Below are positions 1 through 10,717 of a stretch of 64,000 nt of DNA, one piece after another; position 1 is the stretch's first letter; every line of letters begins with the position of its first letter. Made by a program: the position numbers and the translations under genes. Origin of the DNA: Stereum hirsutum FP-91666 SS1. Lineage: Eukaryota; Basidiomycota; Agaricomycetes; Russulales; Stereaceae. The notes below the pieces were generated by a model, which saw only the letters and a program-made list of their open reading frames with translations, did no database searches and was not told the origin of the DNA. Location: positions 2,792,023 to 2,856,022 of the forward strand of contig NW_006763132.1 in the NCBI RefSeq assembly GCF_000264905.1, read 5' to 3'.

Positions 1-141
1 GACGCGTTCACACTCTCCTGATTCCGGTTCCAGTCCATAAATTCGCTCCCTGGCGATATCTGAAGCTTCCCCACACTTCTGTTCTCCTTTGTACCTCTCA
101 CTTGAACCACCAACACCAACCTTGCCTATTTTGTTGTCATT

Positions 142-767
142 ATGTCTGATATTAAGGTTGATGGGTTCAAGGTAAGTCACGAAGGGGGAGGTAGATACTA
201 GATAGGACGAGGACTAATATCATGGTTCAACGCCGCTCGTATGACTGGTCATTTCTTCCTGAATAGTCGTCTGAGATCCTGGCCACACTAGCCCAGGTCT
301 TCGACTCCTACGGCGAGGCAGAGAAAAAGGCACAGATCAAGAAGGTACGTATTTCCAACCATGGTCCTGTGTCGCAATCGTCTTACTTTCCATCTACGTT
401 CACGAATTCCAGTCCAACGGCATCTTCGAGCTCAAGGTCAAGAATTCTGCGGGAACTGAGGAGACTTGGACAATAGACATGAAGAAGACTGGTACAGTCT
501 ACAAAGGTGCCGCGAAGCCTAAAGCCGACGTCACCATCATCCTCTCCGACGATACCTTCACACAGCTGGCAGAAGGAAAGCTTGACGGGCAGAAGGCATT
601 CATGACGGGAAAGCTGAAGACGAAGGGAAACATGATGTTGGCTACGAAGCTTGACGGGGTTCTTAAGGTATGTGCATTGTTAACATGATTCCCGTGTTTC
701 GTGCGTCTTGAGTTGCTGACGAGTATGACCGCTACTGCAGGCGGCTAAGTCCAAGGCGAAGCTTTGA
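142..767 (+). CDS. SCP2 sterol-carrier / non-specific lipid-transfer protein, 129 aa
   Basis: Four exons (142-171, 267-344, 413-667, 741-767) join in frame to a 129-residue protein that is essentially one SCP2 domain. The core around residues 37-120 carries the family pattern: an amphipathic strand ending in ETWTIDMKK, then ADVTIILSDDTF, the LAEGKLDGQKAFMTGKLK segment and a KGNMMLATKL helix. The family binds sterols, fatty acyl-CoAs and other lipids and is often peroxisomal. The C-terminus here ends SKAKL, so the last three residues (AKL) are a plausible PTS1 peroxisomal signal. This short stand-alone form is common in fungi. The start is the first ATG, just upstream of the first GT-AG intron. 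It is convergent with the Mgm1 gene. The family call is firm; lipid specificity cannot be read from sequence. Confidence 0.93.
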
Positions 768-1135
768 CCTGTACCCATGATCAACGTCGTTGTTCCTTTA
801 ATTTTTTGTATATTATTTAATTCTCTCTCTTATTCTTAACCTTGCCTTTGGGGTATCCTTTCCGGAAAGATCGGTGTCGAAACAATACTCCATAAATTTG
901 AGCGGTGGTATAAGACAGTAAGCAGTCACTCTGCCTCGAAATTATAACCATAAACAAGAGAGCCATCCAAGTTAAGAGAAGAACGAGATTGCAGGATATC
1001 GAACGTACGGTGCCATATAGCGTAGTGACGAAATCTAACCGTATACAGTGATAGGAGCAGCAGAGAAGAATACCAGAAGAGAGCGAAGTAGAGAAAGAAA
1101 AGCAAGAGAGATAAAGAAGTAAAGGACCATTGAGA
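768..1135. other. Convergent 3' intergenic region
   Basis: About 370 bases separate the stop codons of the SCP2 gene and the Mgm1 gene. The stretch holds T-rich sequence after the SCP2 stop (around 797-838) and A/G-rich sequence on the Mgm1 side, as expected for two 3' UTRs. No supported gene is seen. Confidence 0.6.
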
Positions 1136-4100
1136 TCAGAAGATCCCACCGAAGAGGCCTCGAGGCCGACGGGGTGCGGGCTGTACATCAGCCCGAAGCG
1201 TCGACAAGCTATTCAGCTGCTTCATAACCTACGAAAATCATCGAAATCAGTATCACAAATCTCCTGCCCCGACACGACGAAAGAACTCACCTCCTCAAGC
1301 TTATCTTTCCTCTCCTGCAGGTCCAGGTGCTTCTTCACCTCAGGATTCTGCTTCGCAAACTCTACGATATCGTTCCTGTCCAGGTCATAAAGCAGTCTCG
1401 AATCGATCTCCCTCGGGAATTGGTAGAAGAACTGGTCGAGGAGCTCGATGCTGATGAACATGGCGGAGGTGTAGGCGAGCTTGTCGGCCACGACGTTGAG
1501 GAAGGCTTCGGGGCAGAGGAGGTCGTTCTCTGGGCCAGCTTTGCATCGTTTGGACTTGAGTGCTGTAAGCCGAAGCTTGAGAATCCCAAGGCGATCGGTG
1601 TATAGAGCTGCGTGGCGAGCTACACGGCGAAAATTAGTTGTTTTGTACAACGTGACAGGAGCAGAAAGACGAACCGTCAAGAATCTGGCCCGGAGGATAC
1701 TTGTACGATTCCTCCGCGGTCGGCCCCAAGGGCAGCTCTTCAATACCCTTCCCCAGGCTCTCAAACCTCTTCTTCTTCCTTTCCCTCTCCCTCTCCTCCA
1801 ACTCCCTCACGTACCCCATCAGATTGTTCAACCTCCTACTCCCTCCCACTCTCTTCCTAATATCCTTCAACTTCCCCTCACACATCTCCATCTCCCTCTG
1901 GAATAACTCCATCGCGTTCTTCCTCCCATTCTCCCACTCCCTTTCCTCAACCTCGACCTCGTACTTATACGGCTTAATGCAATTCTCGACCTGGTCCGCG
2001 GTAAGTGGAATCCGATCCCTAAGAATCATATGCGCAAATTCGACCAATCGTTCCGACGCCTTCGGATGATGCGTGAAGGGTTCGCCAGCCGCAATGTTAT
2101 CGATCAGCGCCCTCAATCCATCTGCGACCAACAGCGTCGAATCCCTCCCGACTCCCGACTTCGTTAACAACGAACTCGCCGCCTCGAGCTTATACCTCCA
2201 ATACGGCTCCACCTCCTCCGGCTTGACCTTACTATCCGTCCCCATCGTCGAAAACTCCGTCACCCGCTTATCGTTCCAATATATCTGCTCCAGGACACCC
2301 ATCACCTTCTCGTCCAGCATCATCTTCAGTTTCTCCCTGACCGCCGGTTTCTTGAACTGCGCCGTGAATTCTTTGAAGCGCGCCTTGAGCAAGTCTATGG
2401 TCTCGGCGACGTACGACTCAGGCGAGATGCGTCTGTCGTTGTATTGGACCTTGAACTGGTACTGCGCCTCTTCGAGTTCGAGTTGAACCGCGTTCGTGAT
2501 CCCATGCAACGATGATGCCATGCTGCTCTCCAGAACCTCCATTAACCGCTTCCGCAACGTATCCGTCCCGACCATCAACGGTGAGCTCGAATGCGAAGTC
2601 GGGCCAGCGAAGAAGACCTCCCGGTTCGCCCTGAAATAGTCGTCCCCCCTCTTCGCAACCAGCTCCATCGACTCCTTCTTTCCCTTCTTCCCTGACGGCT
2701 TGCACACGACGCCCACGTATCCCAAGTGAAGCGGGTACCGGTTACCAGAGAGGATCATCGCTCCATCCCTAGGCGGAACGAGATCCATCTTCGTGATCAC
2801 TCCGATCGTCCTCAATCCTAGCGGGTCGACCTTCCTACTCGCCCTCAGCGCCGGCGAATTCGCCAAATCCACATCCGCTGCACACACCGCCAAAATGATA
2901 TTCGGCTCCCGGATATACCTGTCGCACAGCGCCGCGATCTTCTCCTTGAGGGATTCGGGCTGGTCCAAGGATGAGATCTGGACGTAGCCAGGGAGGTCGA
3001 TGAGAGTGAGGTCGGGGACGTAGGGGGAGTAGATTCGGAGGTCGATGGGCTCGTTGGAGACGGCTTCGGAGGAGGGGACGGCAAGGTTGAGGTCGGTGAG
3101 GGTTTTTTGGATCTGCGTGAAGTCGGTTATACGGCCGAGGCCTAGAGCGGGGAATTCACCGTATTCGACGAAGCCGGGAGTGGAGGGTGTGTGGATGAGA
3201 GTGAGTTCGATGGGCCGGCGGGTGACCATGTTGTTGCCTCTGGAGCCTGGAGTCAGTCAAAGAACTGCTTAAAAGAAGGGAGAATGCGAACGCACTTTGG
3301 CAAAAACTCATGTCCAACGATGGCTTCCAGCACTGAACTCTTACCAGAGCTCTGACTCCCGATCACAACGATACTGGGCAGCTTTAGCGCGTCGCTCTGG
3401 TCGATGCTTAACAGCATTGTCCGAATCTCGATCAGTTTCCTCGTCAGATGCATCAGTCCGCTATCTCCCCCGCTAGATCCAAACGAAGATGGATCATCGA
3501 TATCTTCGATGGTAATTTGCGAGTCTGATGGAGAGGCGAGAGTGGCGGCGACAAGAGCTGCGATGGCCGAGGGATCGGGGTCGGGTTTCTTGCCATTTCC
3601 ATTGTCGTGGCCGCCAGAGGATTCGCCATGGGACGAAGACCCTTCTTCCTTGCCACTTCCAGAGAAGAGATCCTTCAGAAATTGGGGAGTTTCGAATTTG
3701 GGGATCTGCACGCCGGCAACAGAGCCCTGCACGGATTTAAGGCCATCGGAAGCAGTGTCGAAGATGTCAGTCGCGGTATCCTTGACGCTATTTATCCATC
3801 CTTCAGATTGTTTTCTGAACTCTAAGCACCGTGACCATAGATTACGTATGTTTCATAAGCAAAGTATCCAAACGGCAGAGAAGAAGCTGTGGCGTAACCA
3901 CGAAAGAAAAACATACCTTCGAACCTGTAGTTCGCATAAGTCAAACCTCCCGCACCGATCGTAGCTCCTGCTATGGGGACCCTGAATGCTCTCAGCACGA
4001 ACCTCGGTATAGCTCCATACGATATTCCTCTGCTCGCCCCTACGGCATGACGCAGAGAAGCGGCGGAAGACGCATAACGAGACCGGAGTTGGCGTGCTGG

Positions 4101-4238
4101 ATGTGCAGTATTGAGGATGGTGGTAAAGTGACGGTGTGCTACGCGTGCAGAGTCCAGTGATCCCAGTCTTCTGGAGGCCCCCAATCCATATGTAACCGCC
4201 TTTTGTGCTGAGAGAGAGCGCAGAAAGGTCGAAGACAT
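1136..4238 (-). CDS. MGM1: Mgm1/OPA1-type mitochondrial dynamin GTPase, 944 aa
   Basis: Five exons on the minus strand (4238-3917, 3821-3296, 3239-1675, 1619-1291, 1228-1136) give 944 aa. This is the dynamin-related GTPase of the mitochondrial inner membrane that drives inner-membrane fusion and cristae shape. The N-terminus is a basic, Ser/Arg-rich presequence followed by a hydrophobic Gly/Ala-rich segment (about residues 85-105), the place of the transmembrane anchor and processing region of Mgm1. The GTPase domain has the P-loop GSQSSGKSS, a NNMVTRRP switch, DLPG and TKMD. The middle/GED part ends with the family blocks [27 protein letters not shown] and KHLDLQERK. The start is the first in-frame ATG (4238); a longer reading would need a TTG. 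The last exon (1136-1228) adds a short basic tail ending LFGGIF. The family call is firm. Confidence 0.95.
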
Positions 4239-4615
4239 CGTTGGTGTAGTTCGTGTAGGAAGAGACAGTACTGTTCGTCGAGGATGTATCAACGGGATTT
4301 CTAAGAGTTTCTAGGGTTAAATCAGAGGCCTCCCTAGCCTTATCACTGCCAGCAAATAATCAGAGCAAAGTCGGCAGGATCGCGGTCGAAACACCCATGG
4401 GTGTTGGGAGCAAAGAAGACGGGAACGCGTCAAGCCTCGGCGCCGGCGACGGCATTCGTTCCTTTGCCACGTGCTGAGTTCGCCACACCACAGCCATGGA
4501 AACTTGTGTTCCCACGCTTCCTACTTTTGCCACTTTGTAGGGGCCACACTGCAGCCTCAGAATGCGAAACATTAAGCCAGACCTGTGCTGCAAACATATT
4601 TCGGTATTCGTAGCG
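4239..4615. other. Intergenic region between Mgm1 and D-amino-acid oxidase
   Basis: About 375 bases lie between the Mgm1 start and the stop of the next minus-strand gene. They should hold the Mgm1 promoter and the 3' UTR of the oxidase gene. No clear TATA box or other gene is seen. Confidence 0.5.
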
Positions 4616-6329
4616 CTACAACTTTGCCGAGCAGCCCTCAAAAGGCATATACATCTTCTTCGGCACCGACTTCCTTTCCACTTCCCTCACCAACTTCAAC
4701 ACATCAAACGCGCACCCAAACGAGAGAGAAAACCCAGCTCCTCCGTGACCGTACGAGTGGACGATGCGACTGAAGTTTCCTGAGGCTTTGTTCGGACGCA
4801 GCTCGCGTTCAACGCGAACATTTGTACCTCTGAACGGACGTAGGCCTTGTACCAAGGGCATTAGTGGGTCATAGGCCGCATTTTCTAGTCCTGGAACACT
4901 GTAAAAATAAGAAGTGGCATTTGTCAGACAGGGAGCGCTCGGAAATTAGTTCGGGAAGGAGAAGGTAGTATGTAAGGGCGGTCTCACAAGTTGTTGCAAC
5001 GGGCACGCATACGCTGTATCTCAGGAGATGAAAGTGTGAGGTCTGTCTCCCAGCGATTTGCTTGAGCGATTCCGCCAAGAATGAGTATCTGTACGTCATA
5101 ACACGTTAGATCTACAACATTACTGACGGATAAACACTTACATTGTCATTCCTCGGAACTATGAAAACGATATCATCCACGTTACCCACGGAACCATTGT
5201 GCGTGACCGCGAGAGACTCTGTGACTCTGGTAAACTGTTGCCCATCATTAACGACACGGATGAGAGCGCCTCGGAGCGGATAGCAAGTCGTATCTTGCGC
5301 TAATTCAAAGGCATTTAAGCCCGATGCATTGACAATTGCGACGGCTCCATATTCCGAGGCAAGCCGGTCTTCGATGTCTAGGAGGTCGCCAGATATGCCC
5401 TTCGTGACAAGGGAGGCTCCTTTGGACACGACATGTTTCAGAAGCCAGACCTATGGAGGAGCGTCGACTATCGGCTATTGCAGTGATTAAATTAGGTCAA
5501 TGGGATTCTTACCATATACGCATCAGTATCGATGTGAGGGGCGAGGTGGGCATACGAGTCCACCACCCCGGCCTCTTGATTTACAGAGTGGGAGGAAATT
5601 AGGTTCGTATCTCGGATGAATCCTTTGACTACCCCACTCGTCTGTATTTCCAGCATCTTTGGTAGCTCTCCAGGAATGTCTTCGACGGGTTTACCAAAGA
5701 AGAAGTTTGCAGGACGCATCTTGATGCTTGGTTCTGTCTTGCTTAGTTCATCGAAGACACGATACGAACGAAGAGCCCATTGCTTCGAGTGAGCCAGGGA
5801 TATCCGGTCGGTAGGACTTCCTGTCTCAAGCGGCGTAAGTGATGTGAGCTCTGTATGAATTTGACATGAAAGCCCACCACATACGGCAGGAGGATACTCC
5901 CACCTAAAAGTATGGTTGTCAATTCTTGATACTTCGTCAAGCAAGCCGAAGATCTACACACAATGCACCAGCTTCGAAAACGATCATGAGTTTAGTAGTG
6001 TGTAGTTGTGTAAAACCAAGAGGGAACGAACCGATCTGAGATGTAATAGGCGGAGTTGCAGGTGCCCAACATTGAGATATGATAGTCACGGAGTATCCAG
6101 CGTCGAGCAGGACCCAAGCGGTGCTAAGATAAATAGTGACATGGTAAAATAGATTACAGGGTTAGGATAAGGGAGGGACCAACGTGAGACCTGTAACGCC
6201 GCCCCCTATAATTAGAACATGCTGTCCATTGGGAGACACCCCTTCGTTATCATCTGGAAAACGGAACCCTCTCGTAGACCCGTCGAGGGTGGGAAGTGCG
6301 GTTGCCTTTGGGCTGCGGGAATAATCCAT
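4616..6329 (-). CDS. D-amino-acid oxidase, peroxisomal FAD enzyme, 424 aa
   Basis: Eight exons (6329-6184, 6123-6032, 5971-5962, 5903-5878, 5820-5513, 5450-5142, 5088-4988, 4898-4616) join in frame to 424 aa. The enzyme oxidatively deaminates D-amino acids to 2-oxo acids, ammonia and H2O2. Evidence: the FAD-binding dinucleotide motif GGGVTGLTTAWVLLDAGY near residue 42; then SQIAGALWEYPPAVCG, KMRPANFFFGKPVEDIP and ILGG; and the C-terminal family signature VHSYGHGGAGFSLSFGCA. The last residues are SAKL, a peroxisomal PTS1 signal. The third exon is only 10 nt; without it the conserved TSQIAGALWEYPP block is broken. The start (6329) is the first ATG in frame and gives an N-terminal extension of about 35 residues before the FAD motif, longer than in many DAAOs. 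An upstream TTAAATA-like element fits this start. Confidence 0.94.
5962..5971 (-). other. 10-nt microexon of the D-amino-acid oxidase gene
   Basis: The ten bases encode the middle of the conserved A-G-A-L string between the dinucleotide-fold exon and the PPAVCG exon. The flanks are a GTGTGT donor on the 3' side and a TTCGAAG acceptor on the 5' side (minus strand). Phases match on both sides: 2 nt of the Ala codon come in and 2 nt of the Leu codon go out. The call rests on reading-frame and family-motif restoration only. Confidence 0.8.
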
Positions 6330-9109
6330 AAAAATGCGATAGAGCCGTGGAAGAGTGAATAGAGGTGGGAGGAGAGTCGATGGAGAGACCAAGGCCTGTA
6401 TCTTGAGACCAGTATTTAAAGAGGCGATACCAACTGTGGGAGTAGCAGACGTCTCCTAAACCCAGCAGAAAGTCATGGCAAGCATGATCCCGGCGAAAAG
6501 TAAGTACCGTTTCGCCATCTGTGTTCACTATTCGGTGTCCGCTGTACGTTACCCTTGCGGTCCCAAATCATCTTCACGGTACTGCGGTGCGCTGGTGCTC
6601 TTATGACCAGATGAAAATCGGGTTCACCTTGGGATGGTCAGTTGTGTGTTTGTAAACCACCGGCAGATCCGGAGAAAAGTGAGCATCTCTCGGAAGGGTC
6701 GCTGAAGCATGGACCTTCAACCAGGTCAATCCCACAGGCAATAGCCTTCAGGACAGGCTTGTTTCTTCCTCGCGGCCTCAAGCTTCTAAAACTCTTCAAA
6801 TCCCTGCACCAAAGCTTTGCCACGAAGGTGTGTTCGTTCCCCTTGGTCAATCCGTAGCGGTGCCCAAAGTCATTGTGCAGTAACATCAGACCACGGTGGC
6901 ACTGAAGACCTTCTCTATAGTAGTCCTAGAAGGTTCCCCCTGAACTTTCCCAATTTCAATATAAAAGGCGCAGAACAGCACATCGTCTGCGAAGAATCGT
7001 CATTAGCTCGACCTTGGAATGTGCCTGCACTACGCGTTATTGACCGCTGTGATCCTCGGGATACGTCGCGTATCCTCCTACCTGTTTGAACGAGTGCCGT
7101 GAGAGCTGAACATTGTAACCAGCAAGGATCATGTCGGATCACTCCGAGACTGCAAAGATTCACAGAGACGGCCTAGTACGGCGATAAGATGTGCTGCCCG
7201 TAACGTAAACCCTCCAGAGGCGACGCTGTGCCATTAGTGACCCGGGCATCCTCGGCATGCCATCGCACTGATAAGATGTAGTGCATCACAGGTGACGGCA
7301 AGAGACAACGTATAGCTCGGCTGTTTCCCAGATAGTTCTGTTCCAGAACCCCGGTCTGAGGTGCAAATCTTAGTAGAGAGTCGACTCAGCCGACAGCGTG
7401 AATGGCAACTAAAGCATCGCCTAAAATGGGGTAGCATTAGAAGAATTGACCATGCGAACAAGCGAGCACTGCGTCTCTACTTGTTCGAAATGCATTCCAA
7501 TCCCGGCCAAGATCATTTCCAGGAAGTCAGAATACTTGTTCGCTCACCTTGCAGTGGCATATTCCACATCTTGAGCTGTCCAATCTGGATCAAGAAATGT
7601 TCTGGTCTCAGAAATTCGCCGCCTAGTGTGTTACGACAGTCAGCACGTGTGCTGGGAAGGATGAGGGCCGTGCCCGAGGATGTTTCCGTTCTCAACTGTC
7701 CCCGACACTGGCCCGAGGTAAAGATGTACATTATTTTGATGGTCGGGGATATGTACTGGCCGTAGGCCAGACCCCTGAGTCCAACGGTGCTGGCACACCG
7801 ACAAAGTCTTGGAAAGAGTTGGGAAAGAGGCTCTTCAAAAGCCGTTACACCGGGGAAGCCGACCTCATCGGATGTTCAGTATCAGGGTGACGATGCAGAA
7901 TTTGAAGCCAACTGACTGTTCCATAGTACTTCCAGCCGCTGAATGACGGACACCATGACCGTGACAAGACATTTGAAGAAGCGGCGCAATGCCTATCAAA
8001 GATGTTTCAGTAACTGTCCGGGGGACAGACTTTGCCAACTGACCACTAGGATTGCTTTGATGCGTTACCAGGTTTACTGTATTAGCAGTCAGGCCCTCGA
8101 TGTACCACTGGCCATCCGGTCACCTGCCTAGCCACAATACTAACGGTGACGTCTACTCAGAAAGACACCAGCAATACGGGGCATAAGTGCTAGCTGGAGA
8201 TCCAAATACTGCGCTTAAGCTCGCGCCACCGTGGTGCGGCGTTCGGAATACTGTAGGTTGTTGCGTCAAGTTAGCGCCAAGATGACCGTGCCCTTTATTG
8301 TAGATGAGTTTTACTTGTAAGTATGAAGTACTTGTTTTGAATGATGCATATGAGACTGACCTGTCCGGGAAGTAGTGTACAGAGATGATAGCATTTTAGC
8401 GCTGTGGACGACAATGAAGTGCACAAATTAGGACGAAGCCAACGTAAGCAAAACGTAAGCCGCCATCGTGTTTGGCTCTGTTTGCTTTTTACAGTGGTCG
8501 AACTCAATCGTTACTTAGCGCCATGGCCCGAACCGGACCCATTTACCGCAGACTACGTATGCAATAATTCCAGAAGACCACGCCGTAACCATAATACCTC
8601 CAAGTGTCGAGAAAGGATGCTAGGTTATAGGCATGAGTTGGGCATGCTGTATGGTTTCGCCCAGCAGTGAAACGCCTTGCGTTTGCAGTGGATTATCGTG
8701 ATTTGCCTTGTCCTATTCGACGGGCCGGCCTGCACATATGTGCACAGAAGCCCTCCGGACGGCGCTGAAAATGCGTGATACCATCCTGAGAACAGTGCAG
8801 CGAAAGATAAGTTTCGGTCGCAGTAGAGTAGTCCAAACACAGAACGCAATATGGGGACTCACCAACCTGAACACACATATTTCTGTCACAGAGTATTTGG
8901 AGCGATGATGCGGTCACCTCACGCGAGCGGCGACTAACAAAGAAGTGGACAGATCGGGACCAGACTTAAACCGTCGCGTTTGGCTATATTTGTTTTCAGT
9001 GCGGTGTCCTGTTGATATGCGGGCACAATAATATGTTAAGCTTTTAATTCCATTACTTCTCCTCGTATCAATTAAGAAGCGTTCTGCATTTGGGCATAGA
9101 ACCTCTCCT
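6330..9109. other. 2.8-kb stretch with no recognisable gene
   Basis: Apart from the 5' flank of the oxidase gene, all reading frames here are short and none resembles a known family or joins well through plausible introns. There are no terminal repeats, poly-A tail or transposase/reverse-transcriptase motifs that I can see. A short similar string (GTTTGGCT, T-rich, CAGTG) occurs near 8469-8493 and again near 8977-9001, which may be the trace of an old repeat. It could be a decayed mobile element, but nothing visible proves that. Confidence 0.5.
6413..6420 (-). promoter_or_regulatory. TATA-like element of the D-amino-acid oxidase gene
   Basis: The minus strand reads TTTAAATA about 85 bases upstream of the proposed ATG (6329), a usual distance for a fungal TATA-type element. 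Positional evidence only. Confidence 0.4.
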
Positions 9110-10191
9110 CTACGGCAAAGATTTCTCAAGTGCAATCAGCTCGTCCATGAGCTCCTTATCCCTCCCTTGTAGTTTATCCACGGAAGAAGCAACCAGTGGC
9201 CCTCTCACCGTCCCGTTCCCATACCCAAACTCCTTCGACACTAAGGCCTTGATGAACCCAATCCCCCCACACTTCGCCGCAATCGAATCCCCATGACTGA
9301 GCAACCTCTGCACGTCCCTAGCCTCATCGTACCTACCCACCTCCCACAGGTCCAACAGCCGCCTATGCGCCTTGGGAGCCACATTAACGAGAGCCATGAT
9401 CCCGCCAGCGGATTTGAGCGCTACGGCAGGGAGGAAGGAATCGGAACGACCGATGAAGGTGGCGAATTGAGATGGGGGGAGGGAAGGCGTTGTGCAGAGA
9501 CGGGTGAGTTTGCCAAGATGGCCGCAGGAAAGTTTAGTGCCGACGATGTTGGGATGTTCGCCGAGGGTAGCGATCGTGTCGGAGTCGAGGTCCAGACCGG
9601 CGGTGACAACGGCGAAGTTGTAGACCATGATTGGGATTGAACTAGCATCCGCCACCTAAACGCAGCGAAACCAACTATGGGACTGATGAAGAAAAGTGAC
9701 AAGAGAAGCAGACGCACCTCCCGATAAAACTTCGTGATCGATTCCTTCGTCAATAGGGGCTTCCACGTAGACGGAGTGAGGATGAGTGCGTGACTGGCGC
9801 CTGCCTCCTTCGCGTCCACGTTCAACTTTTTCGTCTCCCTGGTCGACTGACCACCCGTTCCAGCGATGACGAGCACATTTTGGAACCCATTCTCGTCGAG
9901 AGTCTGGCGGGTGGTTTGGATAGTTATTTTGCGTTCCTCGTGAGATATATGCTGAGCTTCGCCATTGGACCCTTGAACGAGGATTCCGGTTACGTGACCC
10001 TGTTTGGATGTTACAAGACATCGCACGGTCAGGGCTAATCGTCTTTGACTTAGATGAATGATGAAGATACGTACTTGAGCCAGACGAAGGACGTGGGCTT
10101 TGATCGCGGGGATGTCTAATTCTTCATCTTCTGTGAAGAAGAGGACTGCTGGGACGTAGAAACCGGGTGGAGGCGGCGTCGAAGGAGACAT
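9110..10191 (-). CDS. DapA/HOGA-family class I aldolase (4-hydroxy-2-oxoglutarate aldolase-like), 314 aa
   Basis: Three exons (10191-10075, 9999-9718, 9655-9110) give a 314-aa protein of the dihydrodipicolinate synthase/N-acetylneuraminate lyase TIM-barrel family. These enzymes form a Schiff base with their 2-oxo-acid substrate. Visible marks are the GSNGEA loop (family GxxGE) near residue 50, the catalytic-tyrosine region IMVYNFAVVTAGLDL (Tyr about 145), and the Schiff-base lysine in VGTKLSCGHLGKL (Lys about 174). Fungi make lysine by the alpha-aminoadipate route, so a biosynthetic DHDPS role is unlikely. A catabolic aldolase acting on 4-hydroxy-2-oxoglutarate or a sugar-derived 2-oxo acid is the better guess. 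The start is the ATG opening the MSPSTPPPPGFYVP string. It is divergent from the SERINC gene, with about 525 bases between the starts. Confidence 0.9.
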
Positions 10192-10717
10192 TGTGAGCGT
10201 CGTCGGGAAGTTGTTTAGAGTTGGATGAAGACAATCTCTATGGGTATATTAGCGTCAGATACAATCTCCCAAAACCGCCCAGATGTATGTCGGCACGACG
10301 GGACTCCGGAAGACAAATATGCTAAGAGAATGCGGGAGCATCGATAAAGCTCATGTGGTCTCTTTCACTTGCAGAAGGCTGCAGGGCGATTGTATATTGT
10401 TGTCTTAACAGCTGGTCTGAGATCCATTTTCTGACATAGACGGGTGACGCCTCGAAGGTGGATAACGTTTCGCTGAAATACTGTTACAACAAGGGTGATT
10501 GACGAGCGTTGCCTGGATGCATCTGTTGGATGACAAGTAAATGTGGCAAAAAATGAAGAAATGCGGTGTGGCGGTGGCGCCGATGTCGGCAACGTCCGCA
10601 GCGCCCAGAGTTGGAGCCTTGGGGGAGCGTTCTCCAGTCATCTCTCTTTCAACCATCACTCTGCTATCTTCCTAGTCTATAACACCTTGACTTATAATCA
10701 AGAGTGGAAAGGCAACG
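10192..10717. promoter_or_regulatory. Divergent promoter region, aldolase / SERINC
   Basis: About 525 bases between two divergent start codons. It must hold both promoters. A CTATAAC string (10677-10683) sits about 35 bases before the SERINC ATG, and an AATATAC string lies on the other side. No other gene is seen. Confidence 0.45.

Noticed and set aside
4239..4292. Longer Mgm1 N-terminus from 4292
   Set aside because: It would need a TTG start; the ATG at 4238 begins a good mitochondrial presequence.
6330..6392. Longer D-amino-acid oxidase N-terminus from 6392
   Set aside because: It begins with TTG, not ATG, and lies close to the TATA-like element.
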